Origin: Bordetella genomosp. 9
GTDB taxonomy: Bacteria; Pseudomonadota; Gammaproteobacteria; Burkholderiales; Burkholderiaceae_B
Assembly (NCBI RefSeq): GCF_002119725.1
Contig: NZ_CP021109.1
Coordinates: 124,001-188,000 of the forward strand
Direction of reading: 5' to 3'
DNA length: 64,000 nucleotides
Below, piece by piece: positions 54,479 through 63,725 of the stretch (position 1 is the stretch's first letter; each line of letters begins with the position of its first letter). The notes beneath the pieces are model-generated. The model saw nothing but the letters and a program-made list of their open reading frames with translations. It made no database searches and was not told where the DNA came from. Position numbers and translations under genes: made by a program.

Positions 54479-55471
54479 TTATTCCGGCTTGATGCCGGCC
54501 TTTTGGATCAGGTCGCCCCATTTCCTGCTTTCCGCCACCATGTACTCGCGGAAGGCGCTGCTGCCGCTGCCAACCAGCGTCATGCCCTGGTCATGCAGTT
54601 TGGCGCGCAGGCCGGGATCCTGCAGGCCCGCGCGCACGCCCTGCTCCAGCCGCGCCACCGCGGCTTGCGGCGTCCCGGCGGGCCCGTACAGGCCGAACCA
54701 GGTCAGGGCTTCGAAACCGGGCAGGCCCGATTCGGCAACGGTGGGAATCTCCGGCGCGCTATCGGCGCGCTGCAGGCTCGATACGGCGATGGCGCGAAGC
54801 TTGCCGGCGCGAATGTGAGGCAGAAGCGTGGGCAGATTGCTGAACATCAGTGGAACCTGGTTGCCCAGTAGATCGGAGATGGCGTTCGCCTCGCCCTTGT
54901 ACGGCACGTGCACCATCTTCACGCCTGCCATCGCGCAGAACAGTTCCATGGAGACATGCTGCGGTCCGCCCAGGCCTGACGAGGCGTAGACCAGATCGCC
55001 CTTTTTCTCGCGCGCGTACTGGATGACGTCTTTCACCGTCTTCAGGGGCAGCGCGGGGTTGACGACCAGCACCAGCGGGACGGAGGCGATCAGCGATATC
55101 GGAACGAAGTCCTTCAGCGGATCGAAGCGCAGGCCGGGATACAGGCTGGGCGCGACCACCATCGTCGATTGCGTGCCGAGCAGCAGCGTGTAGCCGTCCG
55201 GCTTGGCGCGGGCCACCGCTTCCGCCGCGATGGTGCCGGTGGCGCCGGGCCGGTTTTCGATGACATAGGTCTGTCCGAATTGCTTGCCCAGACTTTCGCC
55301 CATCTGCCGCGCCACCAGGTCGACCGCTCCGCCCGCCGAAAATCCAACCATCAGTGTCGTCGGACGGGATGGGTAGGCGTCTTCGGCGTGGACGGCGCGC
55401 GCCAGCGGCGCGAGGCCCGCAGCGATCAGGCCGGCCAGCGCCTGGCGGCGGGTCAGCGTCGGATGATGCAT
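54479..55471 (-). CDS. Bug/TctC-family solute-binding protein
   Basis: 330 residues with a signal peptide ending ARAVHAED. TTLMVGFSAGGAVDLVARQMG, IENRPGATGTIAAEAVA and PYKGEANAISDLLGNQVPLMF are Bug landmarks. The ATG at 55471 is preferred because GGAG lies 6 bases upstream; another ATG is 12 bases earlier. No TctA/TctB genes nearby. It lies between the RraA-like and alpha-hydroxy-acid oxidase genes, suggesting uptake of a hydroxy or keto acid. Confidence 0.89.
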   Translation of the reverse strand: MHHPTLTRRQALAGLIAAGLAPLARAVHAEDAYPSRPTTLMVGFSAGGAVDLVARQMGESLGKQFGQTYVIENRPGATGTIAAEAVARAKPDGYTLLLGTQSTMVVAPSLYPGLRFDPLKDFVPISLIASVPLVLVVNPALPLKTVKDVIQYAREKKGDLVYASSGLGGPQHVSMELFCAMAGVKMVHVPYKGEANAISDLLGNQVPLMFSNLPTLLPHIRAGKLRAIAVSSLQRADSAPEIPTVAESGLPGFEALTWFGLYGPAGTPQAAVARLEQGVRAGLQDPGLRAKLHDQGMTLVGSGSSAFREYMVAESRKWGDLIQKAGIKPE

Positions 55472-55533
55472 GGTTGTCTCCATAGGGTCTCGTTATGTTT
55501 GTCCGCACGGCGGGGACGCCATGCGCCGGCGCG

Positions 55534-56271
55534 TCAGGCCTTGCTCCCGCCGTTGCGCTGCGCGCGCCAGGCCTGATAGCGCGCCTGGTTTTCGGCGTTG
55601 GGCGGATAGAGGCCGGGCAGCTGCGCACCGCCTTCCACCTGTTCCATGATCCAGGCTTCCTGCTGCTCCTGTTCGACCGCGGCCTGCACCACTTCTTCCA
55701 GCATGGCGTCGGGAATCAGCACGGCGCCGTCCGCGTCCAGCACGATGACATCGTTGGGGAAGACGGCCACGCCGCCGCAGCTGACCGGTTCCTGCCAGCC
55801 CACGAAGGTCAGCCCGGCCACCGAGGGCGGCGCCGCCGCGCCGCGGCACCATACGGGCAGGCCCGTGCCCAGCACGCCGGCAAGATCTCGCACCACGCCA
55901 TCGCTGACGAGCGCGGCTACGCCGCGCTTGCGCATGCGCGCGCACAGGATGTCGCCGAAGATGCCGGCGTCGGTCACGCCCAGGGCATCGACCACCGCCA
56001 CACATCCTTGCGGCATGGCCTCGATGGCCGCGCGGGTTGAAATGGGCGAAGCCCAGGACGCCGGCGTGGCCAGATCTTCGCGCGCGGGCACGAAGCGCAG
56101 GGTAAAGGCGCGGCCGACGATGCGCGGGCTGTCGTCGCGCAGCGGGGCGGCGCCGCGGATCCAGACGTTGCGCAGCCCCTTTTTCAGCAGCACGGTTGTG
56201 AGCGTGGCGGTGGTCACCTGAGAAAGGGCCTGGACGATGCGCGGGTCCAGGGGGGCCGGTTGTGTGGTCAT
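55534..56271 (-). CDS. RraA-like protein (HMG/CHA aldolase family)
   Basis: 245 residues of the RraA-like fold. TTATLTTVLLKKGLRNVWIRG at the start, QGCVAVVDALGVTDAGIFGDILCARMRKRG (GDI/GE metal region) and VSDGVVRDLAGV, where Asp and Arg are the catalytic pair of 4-hydroxy-4-methyl-2-oxoglutarate aldolases. In a catabolic operon an aldolase or oxaloacetate decarboxylase activity is more likely than RNase E inhibition. First gene of the operon divergent from the LysR gene. Confidence 0.83.
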   Translation of the reverse strand: MTTQPAPLDPRIVQALSQVTTATLTTVLLKKGLRNVWIRGAAPLRDDSPRIVGRAFTLRFVPAREDLATPASWASPISTRAAIEAMPQGCVAVVDALGVTDAGIFGDILCARMRKRGVAALVSDGVVRDLAGVLGTGLPVWCRGAAAPPSVAGLTFVGWQEPVSCGGVAVFPNDVIVLDADGAVLIPDAMLEEVVQAAVEQEQQEAWIMEQVEGGAQLPGLYPPNAENQARYQAWRAQRNGGSKA

Positions 56272-56430
56272 GTATCGCTCCGAATGGGCAGGAAAGGAGG
56301 CGGCGCACCCGCGGCGGGAGGCGGGCTGGCCTGAAAGGGGCCGGCGCCGCGCGCGTGACGGCGGGGCGTCCACGAGACAGGCGCCGTAAACGGGAATTGT
56401 TGTGCCCGCGACGCTCAAGCACAATTGGTT

Positions 56431-56446
56431 TTTTGAATATTGAAAA
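56431..56446. promoter_or_regulatory. AT-rich imperfect palindrome, candidate LysR site
   Basis: TTTTGAATATTGAAAA is an imperfect 16-base palindrome (one mismatched pair) in an otherwise GC-rich region, 30 bases before the LysR gene and between it and the operon starting at 56271. Its position fits an autoregulatory LysR binding site. Confidence 0.5.
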
Positions 56447-56475
56447 TCAACAAAAAGTGGATTCTGGAGGCGCCA

Positions 56476-57345
56476 ATGGACACCCGGTTCCTGGACAGTT
56501 TCGTGATGGTGGCCGAGTGCGGGTCGATGGCCGAAGCGGCCCGGCGCATGAACATCACGCCCACCGCGCTTGCGCAGCGCATCCGGTCGCTGGAACGGGA
56601 GTTCGGATTGCCGCTCTTCACGCGATCCGGGCGCTTCGTGCGCATTACCGAAGGCGGCGCGCGCCTGCTGGCGCGGGCCGGGCATTTCCAGCGGGAGCTG
56701 CGGCAACTGAAGGCCGCCACGCTGGCCGACGGCTTTCCAGGCGGATTGCGCATCGGGACCATCCGCACGGCATTGACCAACGTGCTGCCCGAATGGCTGA
56801 CGCTGCTGGCCAAGCGGCATCCCGACCTGGATGCCAGCCTGGAGATCGGCGCCTCGCACGAGCTGTATCACCAAGTGGCCAGCGGCAAGCTGGACGCCGC
56901 GGTGCTGGTCGAACCGCCTTTCCGGGTGCCGAAATCCTTCCGCTGGCAGCCCATGCGCGTGGAACCGCTGATCCTGCTGGCGCCGGCGCGGCTGGTGAAA
57001 ACCGAGCCCGACGCGCTGCTCGCCGCGCAACCCTTTCTGCGCTATGACCGCCGGACCTGGGGCGGCATGCTGGCGGACCAGTATCTGCGCCAGCGCGGCC
57101 TGACGCCGCGCGAGCGTTTCGAAATGGATTCTCCGGACGGCATCGCGATCCTGGTGGGACGCGGGCTGGGAGTGTCGCTGGTGCCGGACTGCTACCGGCC
57201 GGGGAGCCTGCCGCGCAGCGTCGCCGCGGTGCCCGTGGGCGGCAGCCGGCTGGCGCGCAGGCTCGGCATGCTGTGGCCGGCCAGGTCGCCATACGGACGC
57301 CTGTTCGAAGCGCTGATGGACGAGGCGCCGCGGGAAGCCGCGTGA
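56476..57345 (+). CDS. LysR-family transcriptional regulator
   Basis: 289 residues. The N-terminal winged helix reads FLDSFVMVAECGSMAEAARRM and NITPTALAQRIRSLEREFGLPLF, the classic LysR start, followed by the co-inducer-binding domain. ATG at 56476 has CTGGAGG upstream; the open frame extends to a TTG at 56440 inside the palindrome, which was rejected. Divergent from the RraA-like/Bug/oxidase operon and most likely its activator. Confidence 0.9.
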   Translation: MDTRFLDSFVMVAECGSMAEAARRMNITPTALAQRIRSLEREFGLPLFTRSGRFVRITEGGARLLARAGHFQRELRQLKAATLADGFPGGLRIGTIRTALTNVLPEWLTLLAKRHPDLDASLEIGASHELYHQVASGKLDAAVLVEPPFRVPKSFRWQPMRVEPLILLAPARLVKTEPDALLAAQPFLRYDRRTWGGMLADQYLRQRGLTPRERFEMDSPDGIAILVGRGLGVSLVPDCYRPGSLPRSVAAVPVGGSRLARRLGMLWPARSPYGRLFEALMDEAPREAA

Positions 57346-57369
57346 AACAGCGGCCGCAGCGCCGCGCGA

Positions 57370-57690
57370 TCAGCTCGTACCCTTCAGGCAGCTGCTCATG
57401 AACGTTTTGCGTTTTTCGCCGCTGAGCGACTGCTTGCCTGCCTGCGCGTTGCAGTCCTTCATGCGCTGCTGCTGCGGCGTCAGCGTTGCGGCGGGTTTTT
57501 CGCCCTTCAGGCAGGCGCTCATCGCCGACTTGTATTCATCGCCATGTTTGCCTTTGTTGGCGGCGCTGCATTCCGCCATGCGCTTCTGCTGGGGCGTTTG
57601 CGATTTGGCGGGCGGGTCTTGCGCCAGGGCGGCCGATGCGCAGAAGGCCAGGGTCGATGCGACGATCAAGGTGCGGGTACGAAAAAGCAT
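57370..57690 (-). CDS. PsiF repeat family periplasmic protein
   Basis: 106 residues with a signal peptide ending at ALAQD and two PsiF repeats (QQKRMAECSAANKG..YKSAMSACLKG and QQQRMKDCNAQAGK..RKTFMSSCLKG), each with two cysteines that could pair. E. coli psiF responds to phosphate starvation; function unknown. GGAGGAC ribosome-binding site. Confidence 0.88.
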   Translation of the reverse strand: MLFRTRTLIVASTLAFCASAALAQDPPAKSQTPQQKRMAECSAANKGKHGDEYKSAMSACLKGEKPAATLTPQQQRMKDCNAQAGKQSLSGEKRKTFMSSCLKGTS

Positions 57691-57866
57691 GATGTCCTCC
57701 GGACAGGAGGGCCGGCGACCTGGCCGTCTTGCATGCCCGGCAACCGCTTCCGGCCCTGCATACGCCGGCGCGTTTCGCCGGTGCCGGGATGATCTGCCAA
57801 ACCGGCGTGCACGGCAAGAGGCCGGGATTTCCCCGGTTGTGGCGATTCGAGCCGCGCCCGTAGCAT

Positions 57867-57891
57867 TGAAAATTACAAGAACATGAAAATT
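57867..57891 (+). promoter_or_regulatory. direct repeat upstream of the XRE-cupin gene
   Basis: TGAAAATT occurs at 57867-57874 and 57884-57891, 17 bases apart, the second running into TTCA and ending 9 bases before the start codon. An AT-rich direct repeat at this place may be the autoregulatory site of the XRE-cupin protein. Confidence 0.45.
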
Positions 57892-57899
57892 TCACGGCC

Positions 57900-58649
57900 A
57901 TGACTCTTGCCGCTTCCGCGCGCAAAGCCCGCACGACGCCCGACATCGACGCCTCGCCCCGCCGCGCGGGTGTGCCGGCGCGGCCGGCCGGACGGCCGGT
58001 GAAGCGGGCGCATTCCCTGGTGGATCTCTGGCTCGGCGAACAGTTGCGCCAATTGCGCAAGGAACAGGGCCGGTCGCTGACCGACGTCGCGCGGGCCTGC
58101 GGCATGTCGGTGGGCTTGTTGAGCCAGATCGAGCGCGGCATGAGTTCGATTTCCGTCAACATGCTACGCGCGGTTGCGCGCGAACTTCATGTGTCGCCCG
58201 ATGCCCTGCTGCGCAACGCGGAACATGACGATGGCTCTTCCGGCGGCCATGTGGCGCGCGCCGGCACGCATCGCGTCATCCGCATAGACGAGAAGGGCAT
58301 CGCCAAGGAGGTGGTCACGCCGCCGGCGGCGCGGGCCATGGATTTGTGCCGCATCACCATCGCGCCGGGCGGCTCCACGGGCGACGCGCTTTTCGTCACG
58401 GACAAGGGCGAGCAGGTGGGCATCGTCCTCACGGGTCAGCTGGAGCTGCGCATCGAAGACCGGGTCCTGCTGCTGCGGGCCGGCGACAGCTTCTGCTATG
58501 CCAGCCGCACGCCGCGGCGCTGGCGCAATCCCGGCGACACCGACACGGAAGTGGTATGGGCCATCAGCAACATCGCGGATGACGGCGTGGCTGCCGGTCC
58601 GGCGGCCGCGGCGCGGCCTGGGCGCCGGCCAAAGCAAGGTGGCGGTTGA
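57900..58649 (+). CDS. XRE-family regulator with C-terminal cupin domain (PuuR-like)
   Basis: 249 residues: a basic N-terminal extension, a helix-turn-helix at about 48-102 (LGEQLRQLRKEQGRSLTDVARACGMSVGLLSQIERG, quoted in parts, and SISVNMLRAVARELHV), then a cupin at about 165-225 (GGSTGDALFVTDKGEQVGIVLTGQLEL, DSFCYASRTPRRWRNPGDT). This architecture is that of PuuR and relatives controlling amine and amino-acid use. The ATG lacks a clear ribosome-binding site. It precedes and probably regulates the ABC transporter and oxidase genes. Confidence 0.86.
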   Translation: MTLAASARKARTTPDIDASPRRAGVPARPAGRPVKRAHSLVDLWLGEQLRQLRKEQGRSLTDVARACGMSVGLLSQIERGMSSISVNMLRAVARELHVSPDALLRNAEHDDGSSGGHVARAGTHRVIRIDEKGIAKEVVTPPAARAMDLCRITIAPGGSTGDALFVTDKGEQVGIVLTGQLELRIEDRVLLLRAGDSFCYASRTPRRWRNPGDTDTEVVWAISNIADDGVAAGPAAAARPGRRPKQGGG

Positions 58650-58733
58650 AGGCGATGAAAGTAACGAAGCAGAATCCCGGCGCGAATCGCGGGTTGCGCC
58701 ACACGCGTGTTTTCACATAGGAAGAGGACGACC

Positions 58734-59501
58734 ATGAAACTCAGATCCATTGCCGTATCCGCATTCGCCGCCCTCTCGGTGGCGGCCGTTGGCGCCGCCG
58801 GCGCACAGACCGTGGTGAAGGTCGGATCCACGCCGACGGGCAGCCCGTTCACGTTCCTGGACACCAAGACCAACACCATCGAAGGCGTGATGGTCGACAT
58901 CATGAAGGCGGTAGGAAAGGAAGCCGGCTTCCAGGTGCAAATCGAACCGATGGCGTTTTCCGCGCTGATCGGCTCGCTTACCTCCAAGCGCATCGATGCC
59001 ATTTCCGCCGCCATGTTCATCACGCCCGAGCGGCAGAAGGTGGTCAGTTTCTCCGATCCGGTCTACACCTACGGCGAAGGGCTGATGGTGCCCAAGAGCG
59101 ATACCAAGGAATACAAGAGCTTCGCCGACATGAAGGGGATGACGGTGGGCGTTCAGGTGGGCACGGCCTTCGTCAAGCCGATCCAGGAAAGCGGCGTGTT
59201 CAAGGAGGTGAAGCTGTATGACAACCCGCCGGATATGATGCGCGACGCCAATGCCGGGCGCATCCAGGGCGGTTTCATGGATTATCCGATTGCCGCCTAC
59301 ACCATCAGCCAGAACCGCAACGCCTACGGCAACCTGCGCATGGTGAGCAGCTATAAGCCCAGCGTGACAGGAAGCGTCGGCATCGCCACCCGCAAGGACG
59401 ACGCCGAGCTGCTGAACAAAATCAACACCGCGCTCAAGAAGCTCAAGGGTGACGGCACCATCGACACCATCCTGAAGAAGTGGGGCCTGGATGGCGGTTG
59501 A
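58734..59501 (+). CDS. ABC transporter solute-binding protein, family 3
   Basis: 255 residues: signal peptide ending at AAGAQT (about residue 24), then a class II binding protein with GSPFTFLDTKTNTIEGVMVDIMKAVG, quoted partly, and AAMFITPERQKVVSFSDPVY, the family 3 tracts for polar amino acids. GAAGAGGA ribosome-binding site. Receptor of the transporter formed by the next two genes; ligand probably an amino acid or amine. Confidence 0.9.
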   Translation: MKLRSIAVSAFAALSVAAVGAAGAQTVVKVGSTPTGSPFTFLDTKTNTIEGVMVDIMKAVGKEAGFQVQIEPMAFSALIGSLTSKRIDAISAAMFITPERQKVVSFSDPVYTYGEGLMVPKSDTKEYKSFADMKGMTVGVQVGTAFVKPIQESGVFKEVKLYDNPPDMMRDANAGRIQGGFMDYPIAAYTISQNRNAYGNLRMVSSYKPSVTGSVGIATRKDDAELLNKINTALKKLKGDGTIDTILKKWGLDGG

Positions 59502-59531
59502 GCGGCGCGGCAACCGTCGGGGGACGAAGCA

Positions 59532-60185
59532 ATGAGGGAATTTCTTCAGGACGCGGCGGAGTACCTGCCCATCCTGCTGCAGGGGGCGAAGCTGACGATC
59601 CTGGTGACGGCGGGATCGCTGGCGCTATCGACCGTGCTGGGCCTGGTCTGGGCATTGATGCGGGTATCGGGCATCAAGCCCCTGGCCAAGTTCAGCGCGG
59701 GACTGATCAATGTCCTGCGCGGCATTCCCATCATCGTCCTGCTGTTCTACATCTACTTCGTGATGCCGGATATCGGCATTTCGCTGACCGCCGTGCAGGC
59801 CGGCATCATCGGCCTGGGCATCGCGTACTCGGCCTACCAAGCCGAGAATTTCCGCGCCGGCATCGAAGCCATCGATCGCGGCCAGATCGAGGCCGCCATG
59901 GCGATGGGCATGAGCTGGAGCCTGACCATGCGCCGCGTGGTGCTGCCGCAGGCGGTGCGCATCGTGCTGCCGCCGTATGGAAACATCATGATCATGATGC
60001 TCAAGGACTCGTCGCAAGCGTCGACGATCACGGTGGCGGAGCTTGCGCTGCAGGGCAAGCTCATCGCCGTGTCGACCTTCAAGAATGCGACGGTGTTCAG
60101 CCTGGTGGCTCTGATGTACCTGGTCATGTGCGTGCCGCTCATTCTCTTCGTGCGGCACCTGGAAAGAAAGAATGCCGCGAAGTGA
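59532..60185 (+). CDS. ABC transporter permease, His/Glu/Gln/Arg type
   Basis: 217 residues with five helices. The EAA loop AYQAENFRAGIEAIDRGQIEAAMAMGMS, quoted partly, and the start LLQGAKLTILVTAGSLALS are typical of amino-acid permeases such as GlnP/HisM. One copy only, so it should form a homodimer. Between the binding protein and ATPase genes. Confidence 0.92.
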   Translation: MREFLQDAAEYLPILLQGAKLTILVTAGSLALSTVLGLVWALMRVSGIKPLAKFSAGLINVLRGIPIIVLLFYIYFVMPDIGISLTAVQAGIIGLGIAYSAYQAENFRAGIEAIDRGQIEAAMAMGMSWSLTMRRVVLPQAVRIVLPPYGNIMIMMLKDSSQASTITVAELALQGKLIAVSTFKNATVFSLVALMYLVMCVPLILFVRHLERKNAAK

Positions 60186-60269
60186 AAGCGGCAGGCCATG
60201 CCGCCGCCCTTATGGTGCCGCGGCGGCGTTGGCAACACAGGGGAACCGATTGAATAGGAAGCTTGCCTC

Positions 60270-61001
60270 ATGATTGTCATGCGCGGCGTGCACAAGCGCT
60301 TCGGCGCGCTGGAAGTTCTGAAAGGCATCGACGCCGAGATCAGCAAAGGCGAGGTGGTGTGCATCATCGGGCCGTCGGGATCCGGGAAGTCGACCATCCT
60401 GCGTTGCATCAACGGGCTTGAACGCTACGAGGAAGGAGACATCACCATCGACGGCCAGCGCGTCGATTGCGACGCCGATTCCATCGTGTCGATCCGCACG
60501 CAGGTGGCCATGGTGTTCCAGCGCTTCAACCTTTTCCCGCACCGTACCGCCCTGGAGAACGTGATCGAAGGGCCGATCTACGTCAAGGGCGAGCCGCGCA
60601 AGCAGGCCACGGAGCGCGGGCGCGAATTGCTGGCCAGCGTGGGGCTGGCGGACAAGGAAAACGCCCATCCGCCCCAGCTTTCGGGCGGGCAGCAACAGCG
60701 CGTGGCGATTGCCCGCGCCCTGGCCATGCAGCCCAAGGCCATTCTGTTCGACGAACCGACGTCGGCGCTGGATCCGGAGCTGGTGGGCGACGTCCTGGGC
60801 GTCATGCGCAAGCTCGCCGAAGCCGGAATGACCATGGTTGTGGTCACGCATGAAATGAGCTTCGCCCGCGAGGTGGCCGACCGCGTGCTGTTTTTCGACG
60901 GCGGCGTGGTGGTGGAACAGGGGCCTGCCCGGGAAGTGCTGAACCACCCCAATCATCCGCGCACGCAGGACTTCCTGCGGCGCGTGCTGCACCCGATGTA
61001 A
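60270..61001 (+). CDS. ABC transporter ATP-binding protein, polar amino acid type
   Basis: 243 residues with all ATPase motifs: Walker [11 protein letters not shown]-loop [10 protein letters not shown], signature LSGGQQQR, Walker [15 protein letters not shown] and H-loop VTHEM. Closest to GlnQ/ArtP-type subunits. 84 bases after the permease and 69 bases before the oxidase gene; energises the uptake system. Confidence 0.94.
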   Translation: MIVMRGVHKRFGALEVLKGIDAEISKGEVVCIIGPSGSGKSTILRCINGLERYEEGDITIDGQRVDCDADSIVSIRTQVAMVFQRFNLFPHRTALENVIEGPIYVKGEPRKQATERGRELLASVGLADKENAHPPQLSGGQQQRVAIARALAMQPKAILFDEPTSALDPELVGDVLGVMRKLAEAGMTMVVVTHEMSFAREVADRVLFFDGGVVVEQGPAREVLNHPNHPRTQDFLRRVLHPM

Positions 61002-61070
61002 GCGCGTATTCGAGCGCTCCCGTAAGCGCACGCGCGCGCCGACACGCCGGTTTCCAGAAGGACGAACGCC

Positions 61071-62360
61071 ATGCCGCAAGAACCTTTTCCCCTGTCGCCA
61101 TCGCTGTGGGCGGCCACCGCCGTGCCGCCCCCGCCGACGCAACCGCTGACGGAGTCGGTCCAAGCCGACGTGCTGGTCATTGGCGGCGGCTATGCCGGTC
61201 TGAGTACCGCGCTGCATCTGGCCGAACGCGGTGTCAACGTCGTGGTGCTGGAGGCCCGGGAAATCGGGTTCGGCGGCTCGGGCCGCAATGGCGGCCAGGT
61301 CATTCCGGGGTTGAAGTATGACCCGGACGAGCTGCTGCAGCGATATGGACCCGAACAGGGCGAGCGGGTCATCGATTTCGCGGGCGGCACCGCGGATGCG
61401 GTGTTCGACCTGATCGAGCGGCATGGCATGAATGTGCCGCGGGTGCGGGCGGGCTGGATACAGGGCGCCCATACACCCGAGGCGCTGGACGTGGCGCATC
61501 GCCGGGCGGCGCAGTGGGCGCGGCGCGGCGTGAACGCCCAGCCGCTGGACAAGGGCGAGGTCAGCGAGCTGCTCGGTACGGACAAATACCTGGGCGGCTG
61601 GGTGGACCGCCGCGCGGGCACGATACAGCCCTTGAGTTATGCGCGGGAATTGGCCCGTACGGCCATCGCCGCCGGCGCCCGGGTGCATACGGACAGTCCC
61701 GTCTCCGCTTTGCAGCGCCAGGGCGGACGTTGGGCGGCCGTTACCGCGGCCGGCGCCACCGTCACCGCCGATCGGGTGGTGATGTGCACCAATGCCTATG
61801 GCGCCGGCCTGTGGCCCGGCCTGAAGCCCACCATCATCGACGCGAATACCTTCCAGGTGGCGACGCGCCCGCTGCCCGCCGACGTGCGCGCCGCCATTCT
61901 CCCGCAGGGGCATGTCTCGTCGGATACCCGCAACCTGCTGCTGTACTTCCGCCAGGACCACGAGGGCCGCCTGCTGATGGGCGGACGCGGCCCGTTCCGC
62001 GAGCCGAAGGGGCCGGCGGACTGGCGCCATCTGGAACGCGTGATGGTGAAGATGTTTCCCGCGGTGGCGGGCATCCCCTTCGAGTACCGTTGGTGCGGGC
62101 GCGTCGCCATCACGCGCGATTTCCTGCCCCACCTGCACGAACCCGAACCGGGTCTTTTGATCGACATCGGCTGCCAGGGCCGGGGCGTGGGGCTGCAGAC
62201 CGCCATGGGCAAGGCCATGGCCGCCTATACCGCCAACGGCGACCGCAACGCTTTGCCGGTGCCGCCGTCGCCCATCAAGCCGTTTCCACTTTATGGACTA
62301 CGGCGCATCTACGTGAATGCCGTGGTCACCTGGTACCGCATGACCGACGGCGGCGTATAG
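61071..62360 (+). CDS. FAD-dependent amine/amino-acid oxidoreductase (PuuB/DadA-like)
   Basis: 429 residues of the DAO family. The dinucleotide motif VLVIGGGYAGLSTALHLAERG is quoted here in part (residues 34-54); GFGGSGRNGGQVIPG is the conserved loop seen in gamma-glutamylputrescine oxidase. The C-terminal substrate domain includes RWCGRVAITRDFLPHL and GCQGRGVGLQTAMG. With a PuuR-like regulator and an amino-acid ABC transporter, it probably oxidises an imported amine or amino acid. No dehydrogenase or ligase of a full Puu pathway is in the window. Confidence 0.87.
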   Translation: MPQEPFPLSPSLWAATAVPPPPTQPLTESVQADVLVIGGGYAGLSTALHLAERGVNVVVLEAREIGFGGSGRNGGQVIPGLKYDPDELLQRYGPEQGERVIDFAGGTADAVFDLIERHGMNVPRVRAGWIQGAHTPEALDVAHRRAAQWARRGVNAQPLDKGEVSELLGTDKYLGGWVDRRAGTIQPLSYARELARTAIAAGARVHTDSPVSALQRQGGRWAAVTAAGATVTADRVVMCTNAYGAGLWPGLKPTIIDANTFQVATRPLPADVRAAILPQGHVSSDTRNLLLYFRQDHEGRLLMGGRGPFREPKGPADWRHLERVMVKMFPAVAGIPFEYRWCGRVAITRDFLPHLHEPEPGLLIDIGCQGRGVGLQTAMGKAMAAYTANGDRNALPVPPSPIKPFPLYGLRRIYVNAVVTWYRMTDGGV

Positions 62361-62507
62361 AACCGGCTGCCGTAAAGGTTCGTCGCACTTAAATACATGT
62401 CCCCGGGTTAACGGAGGTTTGCCGCATCCGCCTGCGCGAGTAGAGTTTCATCGATCTTCCTTGGCTACCACCCCAGACGGCCGCGCGCCGGGGTAAAGGA
62501 TCTTGGG

Positions 62508-63725
62508 ATGGCGATGTCTCTGGCTCTCAATGGCGCATTGGAAAACCTGAGCCTGCTTTCCGGGACGCCGTTCGCGGTGCAGCTTCCGGGCGGCGCCAAG
62601 CACAAGATGGGTGGCGGGGACCCCGCCTTCACCCTTGTCTTCCACACCAAATCGGCGCTGGTCGCGACGGCGGCGCGAGGTCATATGGGCCTGCTTGAGT
62701 CGTTCTTCGACCAGGAGGTCGACGTCGATGACCTGGGCGCCGCGCTTGCCGCGGCGATGTCGGGCGGCTTCGAAAAGCGTTCTTCGCTGCTGAATGCGAG
62801 CGAGAATCGTCTTCACGAGTTGCGCTACTCCAACCACAGCATCGCGCAAGCCAAGGCCAACGCGCGCTTCCACTACGGCCTGGGCACACGCTTCTACAAG
62901 CTGTGGCTGGACGATCCGCTGATGATGTACACGTGCGGCTACTGGGACGAGAACACCCGTACGCTTGAAGAGGCGCAGCGCAACAAGGTCGAACATGTAT
63001 GCCGCAAAATCCTGCTGTCCCCGGGCGACCGCTTCATCGACATTGGCTGCGGATTCGGCGGATTCATGTTTCACGCCGTCGAGCGCCACCAGGCGGTTGG
63101 CGTCGGCCTGAACAACACCACCGAGCAAGTGGATTGGCTGCGCGACGAAATCGGCCGCCGCGGCCTGGGCGACAAGCTGCAGGTGCGCGAGGCCGACTTC
63201 CGCGAGGTGGACGGCCAGTACGACAAGGTGGTGTCGATCGGCGTGCTCGAGCATGCCGGGCGCGACCAGCTTGCCGAGGTGGTTCGCGCGCACGCCGATT
63301 TCCTGAAGCCGGGCGGGCTGGGCATGCTGCATTTCATCGGGCATGTGGGGCGTTTCGAGACGGAGCTGTTCATACGCAAGCACGTTTTCCCCGGCGGATG
63401 GATCCCCAGCCTGGCGGACGTGATCGTGGAAATGGAGCGCAGCGGGCTGGAGGTCGTGGATATCGAGAACCTGCGCCGGCATTACGCGCCCACGCTCGAC
63501 GCCTGGGCCAGCCGGTTCGACAGCCGCTGGGAGGAGATCCACGCCATCGATCCGAAGCGTTTTGACGAACGCTTCCGGCGCATCTGGCGCACCTATCTGC
63601 TGGGCTGCGCGGAGATGTTCCGGCTGGCGAATGGCTACACGCACCTGTTCCAGATCGTGTTCAGCAAGGGCAACATCACGCGGTCCAACTACCCGATGTC
63701 GCGGGCGCATCTGTATGCCCGGTGA
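62508..63725 (+). CDS. cyclopropane-fatty-acid-synthase-like SAM methyltransferase
   Basis: 405 residues. The CFA synthase core shows HYGLGTRFYKLWLDDPLMMYTCGYW, quoted partly, the SAM motif FIDIGCGFGGFMFHAV, GLNNTTEQV and VVSIGVLEHAG, and the C-terminal LENLRRHYAPTLDAW-like tract (VVDIENLRRHYAPTLDAWA). It methylates unsaturated acyl chains of membrane phospholipids, giving cyclopropane or methylene-branched chains. The stop overlaps the start of an FAD-binding oxidase by 11 bases, a pairing found for TmsB/BfaB enzymes of 10-methyl fatty acid synthesis. Confidence 0.88.
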   Translation: MAMSLALNGALENLSLLSGTPFAVQLPGGAKHKMGGGDPAFTLVFHTKSALVATAARGHMGLLESFFDQEVDVDDLGAALAAAMSGGFEKRSSLLNASENRLHELRYSNHSIAQAKANARFHYGLGTRFYKLWLDDPLMMYTCGYWDENTRTLEEAQRNKVEHVCRKILLSPGDRFIDIGCGFGGFMFHAVERHQAVGVGLNNTTEQVDWLRDEIGRRGLGDKLQVREADFREVDGQYDKVVSIGVLEHAGRDQLAEVVRAHADFLKPGGLGMLHFIGHVGRFETELFIRKHVFPGGWIPSLADVIVEMERSGLEVVDIENLRRHYAPTLDAWASRFDSRWEEIHAIDPKRFDERFRRIWRTYLLGCAEMFRLANGYTHLFQIVFSKGNITRSNYPMSRAHLYAR

